DNA of 64,000 nt from Bog-473 sp963730395 (GTDB taxonomy: Bacteria; Actinomycetota; Acidimicrobiia; Acidimicrobiales; RAAP-2). Where the stretch lies: positions 124,001-188,000 of the forward strand of contig CAVSSK010000011.1 of the NCBI GenBank assembly GCA_963730395.1, given 5' to 3'. Numbering within the stretch: position 1 is the first letter of the stretch; every line of letters starts with the position of its first letter. Positions 16,991-26,571 of the stretch are shown piece by piece. The notes under the pieces were generated by a model. It saw nothing but the letters and a program-made list of their open reading frames with translations, was not told the DNA's origin and did not search any database. The position numbers were made by a program, and so were the translations under genes.

Positions 16991-18886
16991 TCACGTGGGC
17001 CTGCTGCGACGCCCGATTTCGACCCGTGCCCGAGCAGTCCTCACGGCACGACCGAGCGTCGCCAGGTCATAGGCGCCCGACTGCCGCTGGCCGTTGACGA
17101 AGAAGGTGGGTGTGCCCGCCGCTTCACTCACGTCGGCGCTCTCGACGTCCGCCGCGACGTGCTCGCTCCACCGGTGATTCCTGAGATCCTCGGTGAATGC
17201 CTTCACGTCCAGACCGAGTTGCTCCGCGTACCCGATGAGGTCTTTCGGGCCCAGCTCGTCCTGGTGCTCGAGCAGCAGGTCGTGCATCGGCCAGAAGGCG
17301 CCCTGTACCGCAGCGGCCTCGGATGCCTCCGCCGCCAGTTGCGCGCTCGGGTGCACGTCGTTGAGTGGCAGATGGCGCCACACGTAGCGCAGGTCACCGA
17401 AGTCGGCCAGCAGGTCACGGATGACCGGCTCGGCCCGCCCGCAGTAGGGACACTCGAAGTCGCCGTACTCGACCAGCGTCACGTCGGCGTCCGCCGGCCC
17501 TCGGATGTGGTCGCGCTCGCGGTCGACGGGATCGGCGAGGTCCACGATCGCGGGGGACTGGCCCAACAGGGCTCGCCTGCGCAGCGCCGGCGGCAGTCGT
17601 CCCGTGACCCGGAACACCAACGAGGTCAGCAGGGCTGCCACCACCGCGGCGGTGAGCACACCCAGCGTGGCCTCCTGCAACTCGACACCCGTGAACGCGA
17701 CGGAGGCGACCAGCAGCGAGACGGTGAACCCCATCCCGGCCAGCGTGCCGCCGCCCAGGGCGGCCATCCAGCCCACCGGCGGGCGCAGTCGGCCCAGCGT
17801 TGCCTTGTTGACGAGCGCGGACACGGTCATGACCCCGGCCGGCTTGCCGACGACGTAGCCGATGACGATCCCGATCGTGACGGGTGAGGTGTAGGCCTGG
17901 CCGAGGAACCCGACATCGATCGGGATGCCGGCGTTGGCGAGGCCGAACAACGGCACGATGAGGTAGCTGGTCCAGGGGTGCCAGAGCTGCTGGAGGCGGT
18001 CGTTGGGGGAGACGGCGGTCCGCACGCCGGCCCGGAGCTGGCGCGCCATCCCGGCGGTCGGCTGCTCGCGGAAGTCCCGGAACAGATCCGAGGTCCGTTC
18101 CAGGTCGGCGCGGGCCGGCGGAGCGGCGTAGGCGATCAGGCCGGCCGCGAGCCCGACGACGACCGGGTCGACACCGGACTCGACGAGCGCGACCCAGCTG
18201 GCCGCGGCCAGTGCGAAGTAGAGCAGCCCGTAGTGGACCCGGAGGGACGCGGCGAAGGCGGCGAGAGCCATGAGCCCGATCGCCAGGACGAGCGGGACGA
18301 CCGTCAGGTGGTGGGTGTAGACGGTGGCGATCACCAGGAGGCCGACGATGTCGTCGACCACCGTGAGCGTGAGGATGAAGCCCCGCAGTCGTTCGGGAGC
18401 GGACCGGCCGAGGAGCGCGAGCAAGCCGAGAGCGAGGGCGGTGTCCGTCGACATCGCCGTGCCCCAGCCGTGCTCCGAAGGCCGGCCGGCGTTGACCGCC
18501 AGGAAGAGCCCGACGGCGAAGACCATCCCGCCGAGCCCCGCCAGCACCGGGAGGATGATCCGGGGACGCTCCCTGAACTCCCCGATGTCGAACTCCCGGC
18601 GCGCCTCGAGCCCGACGACCAGGAAGAAGAAGCTCATGAGCCCGCTGTTGATCCAGCCGCGCAGGTCGAGGGACACGGCCGCTCGACCAAGGTGAACCGA
18701 CAGCTGTGTCTGCCACACGCGGTCGTAGGAGGCTGCGTCGACATTCACCCAGATCAGCGCGCCAAGCGCAGCTCCGAAGAGAAGAGCGGCGCTCGCCGTC
18801 TCCGTGTGCAGGAATCGCCGCAGCGCGGTGTCGCGCTGCAACCAGGCCGTCCGAATGGAGCTCTCAGCAGGGTCGACGACGGCCAT
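16991..18886 (-). CDS. nhaA: NhaA-type Na+/H+ antiporter fused to a DsbA-like thioredoxin domain
   Basis: A 631-residue membrane protein. Residues about 25-410 form the NhaA antiporter, with multiple hydrophobic helices, the motif FFFLVVGLEARREF, the STDTALALG segment and the ion-binding Asp-Asp of LTVVDDIVGLLVIA. Residues about 450-620 form a DsbA/FrnE-like thioredoxin domain with active site CPYC (YGDFECPYCGRAEP) and cis-Pro loop GTPTFFVNG. This fusion is known in actinobacteria; what the redox domain contributes is not settled. The downstream gene on the same strand is uxaC after 58 bases, but the operator there suggests separate control. Confidence 0.93.
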   Translation of the reverse strand: MAVVDPAESSIRTAWLQRDTALRRFLHTETASAALLFGAALGALIWVNVDAASYDRVWQTQLSVHLGRAAVSLDLRGWINSGLMSFFFLVVGLEARREFDIGEFRERPRIILPVLAGLGGMVFAVGLFLAVNAGRPSEHGWGTAMSTDTALALGLLALLGRSAPERLRGFILTLTVVDDIVGLLVIATVYTHHLTVVPLVLAIGLMALAAFAASLRVHYGLLYFALAAASWVALVESGVDPVVVGLAAGLIAYAAPPARADLERTSDLFRDFREQPTAGMARQLRAGVRTAVSPNDRLQQLWHPWTSYLIVPLFGLANAGIPIDVGFLGQAYTSPVTIGIVIGYVVGKPAGVMTVSALVNKATLGRLRPPVGWMAALGGGTLAGMGFTVSLLVASVAFTGVELQEATLGVLTAAVVAALLTSLVFRVTGRLPPALRRRALLGQSPAIVDLADPVDRERDHIRGPADADVTLVEYGDFECPYCGRAEPVIRDLLADFGDLRYVWRHLPLNDVHPSAQLAAEASEAAAVQGAFWPMHDLLLEHQDELGPKDLIGYAEQLGLDVKAFTEDLRNHRWSEHVAADVESADVSEAAGTPTFFVNGQRQSGAYDLATLGRAVRTARARVEIGRRSRPT

Positions 18887-18942
18887 ACGGGCTTGCGGGC
18901 GAGCCTACCGAGCGGCGCGCCCCGCCCCGGCGTTCCCCCGAA

Positions 18943-20313
18943 TCAGCGGTTGGGCGGTGCGTCGTTCCCGCTGGGCGGGGGGGCGGCCGCCATCTGAGCG
19001 TGGAGCGCCTTGAGCGTGGCGACGTAGATCTCCGAGAAGGTGGGGAAGGGTTGAATGGTGTCGCGCAGCACCTGGATCGGCACACCGGCCCGGATGGCCA
19101 GCGTGGCCTGCTGCAGCCACTCTCCTGCCTCGGGCCCCAGCGCGTACGCCCCCGTCAGTCGGTCGCCGTCGCTCAGGAGGGTCAAGAACCCGTTGGATTG
19201 CGCGTAGGCGTGCGTGTAGGTGGCCGTCTTGGCCACCTCGGACAGGGGGGTGGTGGCGCTGAAGCGGTCCGTCGCGACGCCCACCGAGGCGGCCTGTGGG
19301 TCGGTGTAGACGACGCTCGGGATGGCCTGGTAGTTGGCCGGGCGAGGTTGGCCGAGGATGTTGGCGGCGACCACCTCACCCTGGTACTTGCCCACGTGCG
19401 TGAGCAACCGGACGCCCGTGACGTCACCGATTGCCCACAGGCCCTCACCGACGCGCAGGGAGGCGTCGACGGGGATGCCGTGCCGGTCGGCCGTCACGCC
19501 CACCGAGTCCAGGCCGATACCCTCCACCCGCGGCCGCCGGCCGGTGGCCACGAGCAGGTGGTCGCCGTGCAGCTCGCGACCGTCGTCGATCGCCAGGACG
19601 AAGTCGTCGCCCTCGCGCCGCGCCCCGGTCGCCTTCGCACCGAGGACCATCTCGATGCCGTCGCCGCCGCCCAGGACCTGGCCCAGTGCCTCGCCCAGCG
19701 GCGCGGGCTCCCGGGGGAGCACATGATCGGCGCCCTCGACGAGGGAGACCTCGCCGCCCAGCCGGCGCACGGCCTGGGCCATCTCGACGCCGACCGGCCC
19801 GGCGCCCAACACCAAGAGGCGCCGCGGCACGGTCTTCATGGCGGTCACCTCGCGGTTGGTCCAGACGCCGTCCAAGTCGGCCAGGCCGGGGATGGGGGGC
19901 AGGACCGGATCGGAGCCGGTCGCAATGACGATGTGGCTGGCGGTGTGCCGCACGCCGTCCACCTCGACCACGCCCGCTCCGGCCAACCGGCCGGTGCCTC
20001 GCAACAGGTCGATGCCCTTGTCCGCCAGGTAGCGCTCCTGACCGGCGTCGGAGTAGTCCGAAACCATGAAGTCGCGCCAGGCCAGCGCGGCCGCCACGTC
20101 GACCTCCGCGCTCGCTGCGGCCTCGCGTGCCTGGTGCGCCGCCTCACCGGGTCGCAGCAGCGTCTTGGACGGGATGCAGGCCCAATAGGAGCACTCGCCG
20201 CCAACCAATTGGCGCTCGACCAGGGCCACCCTCACGCCGCCGTCTGCCAACTCTCCCGCGCAGTGCTCGCCCGGTGAGCCGCCGCCCAGGACGATGACGT
20301 CGTAGTCGCTCAT
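18943..20313 (-). CDS. FAD-dependent pyridine nucleotide-disulfide reductase (Lpd-like)
   Basis: A 456-residue class I flavin disulfide reductase. FAD site VIVLGGGSPGEHCAGELA; redox-active Cys41 and Cys46 in GGECSYWACIPSK; NAD(P) site LLVLGAGPVGVEMAQAVRRLG; second FAD motif LWAIGDVTG; dimer domain with AIPSVVYTDPQAASVG. The C-terminal catalytic motif, usually His-Pro-Thr-x-x-Glu in lipoamide dehydrogenase, reads FPTFSEIY: the His is Phe. The enzyme is therefore unlikely to be a normal lipoamide dehydrogenase and may be a transhydrogenase-like or other substrate-specific reductase. No E2 or E3-binding genes are adjacent. ATG 20313 overlaps the stop of a tiny upstream reading frame as ATGA. Confidence 0.85.
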   Translation of the reverse strand: MSDYDVIVLGGGSPGEHCAGELADGGVRVALVERQLVGGECSYWACIPSKTLLRPGEAAHQAREAAASAEVDVAAALAWRDFMVSDYSDAGQERYLADKGIDLLRGTGRLAGAGVVEVDGVRHTASHIVIATGSDPVLPPIPGLADLDGVWTNREVTAMKTVPRRLLVLGAGPVGVEMAQAVRRLGGEVSLVEGADHVLPREPAPLGEALGQVLGGGDGIEMVLGAKATGARREGDDFVLAIDDGRELHGDHLLVATGRRPRVEGIGLDSVGVTADRHGIPVDASLRVGEGLWAIGDVTGVRLLTHVGKYQGEVVAANILGQPRPANYQAIPSVVYTDPQAASVGVATDRFSATTPLSEVAKTATYTHAYAQSNGFLTLLSDGDRLTGAYALGPEAGEWLQQATLAIRAGVPIQVLRDTIQPFPTFSEIYVATLKALHAQMAAAPPPSGNDAPPNR

Positions 20314-20375
20314 CTGACGGCCTTGCCGGCGAACCAGGTGTTGCCGTCGGGGTCGTCCTCCAGCTTCATGTCCAC
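20310..20375 (-). CDS. Possible 21-residue leader peptide upstream of the disulfide reductase
   Basis: A GTG (20375) or ATG (20369) start preceded by AGAGGAGT opens a 19-21 codon frame (MKLEDDPDGNTWFAGKAVR) whose TGA overlaps the ATG of the reductase gene as ATGA. The ribosome binding site and the overlap argue for translational coupling. The peptide is not recognised; it could instead be the remnant tail of a lost gene. Confidence 0.35.
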   Translation of the reverse strand: MDMKLEDDPDGNTWFAGKAVR

Positions 20376-20560
20376 GACCGCAACTCCTCTCAATCATGCC
20401 GACAGACTCTGCGCTGGCCGTCGGAGGTGCTCCTGACCACCTCACAATCGCGCCGTACGGTACCGAAGTCCAGATCCGTCCCCGGCCGAGCCGGTCGCCG
20501 GGCCCTACGTCGCTGCTTCGGCTCGACGTCAGTGCGGGCTTCGTACTAGGGCCGGAGCGT

Positions 20561-22123
20561 TCAGGGACGCTCGAGCCAGTGCGCCACCTTGCCTGCATCG
20601 AGCCTGTGCCAGGAGCGCCCCCAGCGACGTCGCAGCTTGGCTTGCCGACGGCGCTCCTCGGCCACCTTGGTGCCGGCGGCGAAGCTGGCCGTCTCCGCAC
20701 CGGGCGCTGGCACCCGTTCGAGCCACTCCACGGCGGCCACCGAGTCGTGGTGCTGCCCGAGAACCGTTTGCAGATCCTCGGCACGATGCGCCATGCGGCG
20801 CGCTGGCTTGCCGATCGCGGATGCCGCCGCTTCGGCCGCGTAGCGGACCTGCTTCGAAGCGATCCGTATGCGGTGCAGCTGAGCGTCGGTAGGTCGCGGG
20901 CCCGCCCTTCGCACTCTTCGGCGCAGCTTCCGCCAGTGGACGTCCACCAGTTGCGGAAGCACGTCTCGGGCGGGAGCATCCGGCCCGAACCCGTCTGTGT
21001 CGCTCTGCTGGCGTTGCGGGCTCACCCAGTAGGGCGGCGACCACACGCCCGCATGGAGCCGATCGAGCATGTCGAGGTAGCGCTCGCTCTGCAGGGCGTC
21101 CTGCAGATCCTTGCTGTGACGACGGCGTTCCCCGGCGAGCTTCGAGAGGAGCAGCTGCTCGCCCCGGTCTTCGAGCGGCGATGTCGCGCCGTCGGTGGCG
21201 AGGCGTTCGGCCAGCACATCGACGTCGCGGACTCGTCCGAGCACGGCACCCAACCACTTCAGGTCAGACCTCGTGTGCTCCAACCAGACCGGATCGAGGA
21301 CGGGTCTGAACGTCTTGAGGTCCGAACGAAGTCGCCGCGTTGCCACTCGAGTCTGGTGGATCGCACGGGCCGACGGGTTCGCCGGGCCGGATCGCAGAAC
21401 CACGTCGAAGTCGAGGATCCGCCCGAGACCACCGCGCAACGACTGCTGCACCACCGATGCGAGCGTCGACCTGCGACCGATCTTGTGAGCCGACGCCTCG
21501 GGGCGATCCTCGCCCCCGAGGGACATGGCGAACTTCTGGCGAGGATCGACCTGTGCTCCCGCCTGCTGCATCGCCTTCAGCACCAATTCGACCGTCGCCT
21601 GGTTGACATCGGGGACTGCGTGATCGGAAGTCAGCTCGAACTCGATCTGACGGAACGTGAGCCCCGTCTTGCCCCCACTGGCCACGGTCACGATGTCGTC
21701 ATCGATCTCGCCCAGGGAAGCCTCTCCGCTCTGCACGACGAGACGCTGGCGAATGGCTTCGAGGATGACGACCGGCTCGAGGGTTGCGCGGCGGACGATC
21801 CCCTGCAGGATCCCCGTTGCTTCGCTGGGGACTTGCCTGACCTCCCCCGGCCATGACACCTCGGTTCTGGAAAGCGCCTGATCCCTGCTCTCCTCCGGCA
21901 ACTTCAGGGTCCAGGTTCCGGAATCATCCTCGCCGACTCGATGGCGCAGCGTGATGCCCCGCTGCCAGAGTCGCAGGTCCTGGGTGTCGAAATAGGAGGT
22001 GCGCAGCCTCTGGAGAGGGAGATGAACCGTGCCGAGGCCCAGCTTCCGCAGGTCCGGGAGCTCGAATTCGAGGCCGGCGCTCATCTTCACTTCTCGTTCG
22101 GCGTATCTCGTCCCTCGTCCCAT
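20561..22123 (-). CDS. CYTH and CHAD domain protein
   Basis: A 520-residue protein. The N-terminal CYTH (triphosphate tunnel) domain starts with the diagnostic E-x-E-x-K motif (YAEREVKM), followed by FDTQDLRLWQRGITLRHR and KLPEE and ending near residue 200. The CHAD domain (about 225-505) is helical with conserved His and basic residues: IHQTRVATRRLRSDLKTF and LHRIRIASKQVRYAAEA. CYTH proteins hydrolyse triphosphates and CHAD domains bind polyphosphate, so a role in polyphosphate metabolism is likely. ATG 22123 is chosen because it puts the E-x-E-x-K motif at the N-terminus, as in the family. Confidence 0.9.
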   Translation of the reverse strand: MGRGTRYAEREVKMSAGLEFELPDLRKLGLGTVHLPLQRLRTSYFDTQDLRLWQRGITLRHRVGEDDSGTWTLKLPEESRDQALSRTEVSWPGEVRQVPSEATGILQGIVRRATLEPVVILEAIRQRLVVQSGEASLGEIDDDIVTVASGGKTGLTFRQIEFELTSDHAVPDVNQATVELVLKAMQQAGAQVDPRQKFAMSLGGEDRPEASAHKIGRRSTLASVVQQSLRGGLGRILDFDVVLRSGPANPSARAIHQTRVATRRLRSDLKTFRPVLDPVWLEHTRSDLKWLGAVLGRVRDVDVLAERLATDGATSPLEDRGEQLLLSKLAGERRRHSKDLQDALQSERYLDMLDRLHAGVWSPPYWVSPQRQQSDTDGFGPDAPARDVLPQLVDVHWRKLRRRVRRAGPRPTDAQLHRIRIASKQVRYAAEAAASAIGKPARRMAHRAEDLQTVLGQHHDSVAAVEWLERVPAPGAETASFAAGTKVAEERRRQAKLRRRWGRSWHRLDAGKVAHWLERP

Positions 22124-22312
22124 CTTGGGCCAGTACCCGATTCGGCCACCCCCAACCCAATTTCGGCCGGCGGGTCGCGGTCGGGCCCGGCCGGCACGGG
22201 GTCGTCGTTCGACGCCACGTGTGGCGCCCCCGCGACCCGGGTAGGTCATCAGCACCCCGGAAACCCGGGGACACGCCGACATGAACAGAGTTCGACTCGG
22301 AGGTAGGTGAAC

Positions 22313-22564
22313 ATGGCTACCGCGAAGCACCAGCACACCAAAGATGCAGAGTTCGCGTTCCCAGAAGAAGGCAAGGAGCCGTTGCACGACGCGGCTCACG
22401 TGAGAAATGCCATCGCTCGGTTCAACCAGGTCGAGGGAGTGAGTGATGCCGAACGCGATGGAGCGTGGAGGCGCATCCTGACCGCAGCGAAGAAGTTTGA
22501 CGTCCAGGTGTCGGAGAGGGACTGGCGCGACCTGTCCCGAACTGGGACACGCGAGGGGAAATGA
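22313..22564 (+). CDS. Small conserved actinobacterial protein (DUF6582-like)
   Basis: An 83-residue hydrophilic protein. The core FAFPEEGKEPLHDAAHVRNA and the motif VSDAERDGAWRRILTAAKKF resemble a small uncharacterised actinobacterial family. ATG 22313 is nine bases behind GGAGG (22299-22303), better than the GTG at 22307. Its stop overlaps the start of the next gene (ATGA), so the two are co-translated. It diverges from the CYTH-CHAD gene. Function unknown. Confidence 0.75.
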   Translation: MATAKHQHTKDAEFAFPEEGKEPLHDAAHVRNAIARFNQVEGVSDAERDGAWRRILTAAKKFDVQVSERDWRDLSRTGTREGK

Positions 22565-22836
22565 GAGGCGTGACGCGAAGAGAAGGGAAGCGATTTGTGA
22601 GACGGATATGGCTCTTGACAGGGATCGCAGTGGGGTTCGTCGTCGGCTCGAGCATGGGCCGGGAGCCCTATGAACGACTGCAAGGCGCAGTGCGCCGTCT
22701 CGGGCGCAGGCCTGAAACCCGCAAGGTCAAGAACAGCTTGATCAATGCGGCGACTGACCTCAGCGACACGACCGCAGAGAGCATCACCCAGGCCAAGGAC
22801 AAGGTCCAAGCGACGGTGTCATCGGCGGTCTCGTAG
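22561..22836 (+). CDS. Small membrane-anchored protein, YtxH-like
   Basis: A 91-residue protein with a basic N-terminus, one hydrophobic segment (about residues 17-32, WLLTGIAVGFVVGSSMG) and a helical, Lys/Ala/Ser-rich tail (QAKDKVQATVSSAVS). This layout resembles small YtxH-type stress or envelope proteins, but no enzymatic motif is present. Its ATG overlaps the stop of the preceding gene by four bases. A GTG at 22597 is an alternative start. Confidence 0.65.
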   Translation: MRGVTRREGKRFVRRIWLLTGIAVGFVVGSSMGREPYERLQGAVRRLGRRPETRKVKNSLINAATDLSDTTAESITQAKDKVQATVSSAVS

Positions 22837-22985
22837 ATTCGGTTTCGCTCTGCGGAGCCGCATCACATCGTGGGCTCGTCCCGCGGGGGCAAGGAACGCA
22901 GTCGGGACTCGATCGGCCGGTCGCCGGCTGTCGCCCGATCGGCAGGTGACAATTCGGAACGGCCTGCTGACGTACGGTGTCCGCG

Positions 22986-25010
22986 ATGAGTGAGAAGTCC
23001 CGAGAAGTGGCTGACGACCAGACGTTCGACGAACCCTATGTCGACCTCGATGAGTGGAGAGACGTCCCGGTCCGACACCGCTACGTCCATGGCGGATTCG
23101 CAAAGACGAATACCCGATTCTCGATCTACCTGCCTCCTCCGGATCAGTACGAGGGCAGGTTCTTCCAGCACATCACCCCCGTGCCCGACAGTGAGAATCT
23201 CGCTCAACACGTGATCGGTGAACAGGACAAGATCGGGTTCTCGATAGCCAGCGGCGCGTATTTCCTCGAGACGAACGGCGGGGGGGTCTTCGGTGGTCTG
23301 GGCTCGGACGATCCCACGATTGCCGCGTATCGTGCCAACGCGGCGAGTGCCGAGTACTCACGCGTCGTCGCGTCCCAGATGTACGGCGATCACCGAACAT
23401 TCGGGTACGCCTATGGGGGAAGCGGTGGCGGCTACCGCACGATCGGCGGTGCCGAGAACACCACGGGAGTCTGGGACGGTTTCGTCCCCTATGTCATTGG
23501 GTCCCCGATGGCGATCCCGAACATGTTCACCGTTCGCATGCACGCCATGCGGATCCTGCGTCACCGTTTCGAGCACATCGTCGACGCCGTGGAGCCGGGT
23601 GGGAGTGGAGACATGTTCGAGGGGCTCGACGCCGAGGAGCGCGACGCACTCGTCGAGGTGACGCGGATGGGCTTTCCGCCGCGCTCTTGGTTCGGCCACC
23701 GCACGATGGGGATGCATGCCTTCCCCGTTCTCTATCAAGGCATGGTCATGGCGGACCCCACCTACTTCGAGGAGTTCTGGACGCAGCCTGGATATCTCGG
23801 ATACGAGCCGCCACCTTCGCTGCAGCGTGACCGCGTGCGACTCGAATGTGAAATCGTCGCCACGATCACAGAGGACGAGGCGGCCAGCCTGGGTGTGGCA
23901 ACGGGGGCTCAGCCGGGGCAGGCTCGGGGCGGGGTCGACACCGCCTGGCGCGGGTCCGGCGAGCCCTTGGCGATCCCGGTCGCGCTTCGACTGTCGAAGG
24001 CTCCCGAGGTCGAGGTCCAGGGAGCCGACCTGTACGTGACATCGGGCACGGCAGCAGGCACCAGGCTCGGCCTGCTCTCCGTCGTGGAGGACGTCGCCGT
24101 CTTCGGACCCGGCGACACGGAACCCCTCGTGCAGCTGCAGCCCGGGGACAGGGTCAAGGTCGACAACAGCGGGTTCCTCGCCGCCCAGACCTACCATCGG
24201 CACCAGGTGCCCGATAGCGATGAGTTCCCAGTCTGGGACCAGTTCCGCAATCCCGACGGTACGCCGATCTACCCACAGCGACCGCTCATTCTCGGACCCC
24301 TGTTCGCGGCGGGGGCGGCCGGGACGGTGCAGACCGGTCGATTCGAAGGGAGGATGATCGTCGTCGAATCCCTCCTGGACCGGGAGGCACTTCCGTGGCA
24401 GGCCGACTGGTACCGGTCGAGGGTGCGGGAGCACCTCGGAGGTGCGACCGAGGACCATTTTCGTCTCTGGTTCACCGACAACGCACTACACGGTGACGAC
24501 GAGATCCAGGAGAGCCCGGCTCACACCGTCAGCTACCTGGGAGCGTTGCACCAGGCACTGCGAGACGTGAGCCGGTGGGTCGAGGAGGGTTTCGCTCCGC
24601 CGCCGAGTACCCGCTATGACGTCGTGGACGGGCAGGTCATCGTGCCTGCCGATCCCTCGCAACGCGGAGGCATTCAGCCTGTGGTGTCCCTGACGGTGGA
24701 CGATGGGGAGCGCGCCGACGTTGCGGTCGGCGACGAAGTCACGTTACGTGCGATGGCACAGGTTCCCGACGAAGCGGGTGCGATCGTGTCGGTCGAATGG
24801 GACTTCGACGGAGCTGCTCTCTTCCCAGTCACCGATCCCGTTGACGTAGCAGACAGGGTCGTCGTCGAACGGCGGTGTTCGTTCGCGGAGCCCGGCACCT
24901 ACTTCCCCGTGGTACGCGTCGCAGCCCACCGCGACGGGGACACGGGCAGTCCGTATGCCCGTGTCCAGAACCTGGCGCGAGTGCGCGTCGTCGTGCGCGA
25001 TGGGCCGTGA
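22986..25010 (+). CDS. Large putative serine hydrolase (tannase/esterase-like) with C-terminal PKD-like domain
   Basis: A 674-residue protein without a visible signal peptide. A probable alpha/beta-hydrolase core carries a nucleophile elbow in FGYAYGGSGGGYRT (about residue 145). A later region (IVVESLLDREALPWQADWYR, then DNALHGDDE) could supply the Asp and His of the triad. Residues about 580-670 form a PKD-like beta-sandwich (VEWDFDGAALFPV, PGTYFPVVRVAAH). Substrate is unknown; a secondary-metabolite or ester-cleaving role fits the catabolic genes that follow. It converges on the acyl-CoA ligase gene. Start ATG 22986; a GTG nine bases upstream is also in frame. Confidence 0.65.
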   Translation: MSEKSREVADDQTFDEPYVDLDEWRDVPVRHRYVHGGFAKTNTRFSIYLPPPDQYEGRFFQHITPVPDSENLAQHVIGEQDKIGFSIASGAYFLETNGGGVFGGLGSDDPTIAAYRANAASAEYSRVVASQMYGDHRTFGYAYGGSGGGYRTIGGAENTTGVWDGFVPYVIGSPMAIPNMFTVRMHAMRILRHRFEHIVDAVEPGGSGDMFEGLDAEERDALVEVTRMGFPPRSWFGHRTMGMHAFPVLYQGMVMADPTYFEEFWTQPGYLGYEPPPSLQRDRVRLECEIVATITEDEAASLGVATGAQPGQARGGVDTAWRGSGEPLAIPVALRLSKAPEVEVQGADLYVTSGTAAGTRLGLLSVVEDVAVFGPGDTEPLVQLQPGDRVKVDNSGFLAAQTYHRHQVPDSDEFPVWDQFRNPDGTPIYPQRPLILGPLFAAGAAGTVQTGRFEGRMIVVESLLDREALPWQADWYRSRVREHLGGATEDHFRLWFTDNALHGDDEIQESPAHTVSYLGALHQALRDVSRWVEEGFAPPPSTRYDVVDGQVIVPADPSQRGGIQPVVSLTVDDGERADVAVGDEVTLRAMAQVPDEAGAIVSVEWDFDGAALFPVTDPVDVADRVVVERRCSFAEPGTYFPVVRVAAHRDGDTGSPYARVQNLARVRVVVRDGP

Positions 25011-25038
25011 GGCTGTCGTCCGGACGTGACCGCTCTGG

Positions 25039-26571
25039 CTATTGCCGAAGCTCCCGCTTGAGGATCTTCCCGGATGGATTACGCGGCAGGGCGTCGAGAA
25101 ACGTGATCTCCTTGGGGACCTTGAACCGCGCCAGTTGTGCCCGGCAATGCTCCAGCAGCTCCTCTTCTGTCGCGATCGAGTTCTGGCGCAGAACGACGAA
25201 GGCCACTGGGACTTCGCCCCATCGATCATCAGCACGTCCGACCACGGCCGTTTCGAGCACCGAGTGGTGCTCATAGAGGACACGCTCCACTTCGGAGCTC
25301 GCGATGTTCTCCCCACCCGAGACGATCATGTCCTTGACGCGATCGAGGATGTACAGGTAGCCATCCTCGTCACGGACGCCGATATCCCCGGTGTGGAACC
25401 AGCCGCCCGCGAATGCGGCGGCCGTGGCGTCGGGGTCTCGCCAGTAGCCCTTGAAGACCTTTGGGCCGCGCATGACAATCTCCCCACGCTCTCCGGCGGG
25501 CAACGATCCCCCCTGGTCGTCCCAGACGTCGAGCTCGAGGTAGAGGCACGGACGGCCCACACTGCCGAGCTTGGTCACGATGCTGTCTCGGTCCAAGAAG
25601 GTGTCACCCGAGACCGTCTCGGTGAGGCCGTACGCATCGGCGAACCAGGCCGAGGGAAAGGTTCGCTGGATTCGTTCGATCAAGGGGATCGGCATCTTTT
25701 CGCCCCCGTTTATGACGACTCGCACCGAGGACAAGTCACGCCGCTCTATGTCGGGTAACGCCATGATCGCGTTTACCATGGCGGGAGCCAGCCACACGGT
25801 GCTCACTCGCGATCCTTCGATCTCGCCGACCACGGCGGATGCCTCGAACGAACGGTGGATGATGGTGGTCGCACCTGCGGCTATGAGCGAAGTTGTCGTG
25901 AGATCGAGCGCACCGACGTGGTACAGAGGTCCGCACGCAAGGCCGAGATCGGCATCGGTGAATCCGAACTCGACGATGTGCGCAAGGTTCTTCCATGCCA
26001 GATTGGCGTGGGTGATCATGACGCCCTTCGGGCGCCCGGTGGTGCCCGAGGTGTACATGAGGCGATGGATGTCGTCGGGCGCCGACGGGACTCGCACCGC
26101 TCGCCCGGAGGCCGCGCGCAGATCGGGAAGGGTCGTCCATCCGTCCGAACCGCATGGCGTCACGGATGCTCGCAGGAGCGTCGCCTCGAGACCCCTTGTC
26201 GCCTCGTTCGCAAGATCGATCAGGGGGTCGTCGCAGACGAGCGCACGGGCTCCGGAGTGCTCGAGGATGTACCGCACCTCCGGCGCGGCAAGCCGCCAGT
26301 TGATCGGCATGGCGATCGCGCCGAGGTAGTTCGCGGCGAAGATCGTCTCCAAGAACTCGGGGCAGTTGTACGAGAGAAGAGCCACGACATCGCCGGGACC
26401 GACGCCCCTCTCGGCGAGGCCGCCCGCCAGCGCGGCGGCCCGCTCGGCCATGTCCCGGTAGGTCGTGATCTCGCCGTCGAACACCGTGATCGCCTTGTCC
26501 GGACTGCGCATCGCATGGTGGGCGAGCACCCCGAACCAGTTCATGTCCGACTCAATGCGTGCTGTCGTCAT
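25039..26571 (-). CDS. Acyl-CoA synthetase (AMP-dependent ligase)
   Basis: A 510-residue adenylate-forming enzyme that activates a carboxylic acid to its CoA thioester. Seen: the ATP loop MYTSGTTGRPKGVMITH, the acyl-site motif ADAYGLTETVSGD, the hinge motif GWFHTGDIGVRDEDGYLYILDR, and the C-terminal catalytic Lys region LPRNPSGKILKREL. It is divergent from a TetR gene, and its own start lies about 200 bases from that regulator's. It is most likely the entry step for an acid produced by the ring-cleaving genes downstream. Confidence 0.92.
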   Translation of the reverse strand: MTTARIESDMNWFGVLAHHAMRSPDKAITVFDGEITTYRDMAERAAALAGGLAERGVGPGDVVALLSYNCPEFLETIFAANYLGAIAMPINWRLAAPEVRYILEHSGARALVCDDPLIDLANEATRGLEATLLRASVTPCGSDGWTTLPDLRAASGRAVRVPSAPDDIHRLMYTSGTTGRPKGVMITHANLAWKNLAHIVEFGFTDADLGLACGPLYHVGALDLTTTSLIAAGATTIIHRSFEASAVVGEIEGSRVSTVWLAPAMVNAIMALPDIERRDLSSVRVVINGGEKMPIPLIERIQRTFPSAWFADAYGLTETVSGDTFLDRDSIVTKLGSVGRPCLYLELDVWDDQGGSLPAGERGEIVMRGPKVFKGYWRDPDATAAAFAGGWFHTGDIGVRDEDGYLYILDRVKDMIVSGGENIASSEVERVLYEHHSVLETAVVGRADDRWGEVPVAFVVLRQNSIATEEELLEHCRAQLARFKVPKEITFLDALPRNPSGKILKRELRQ

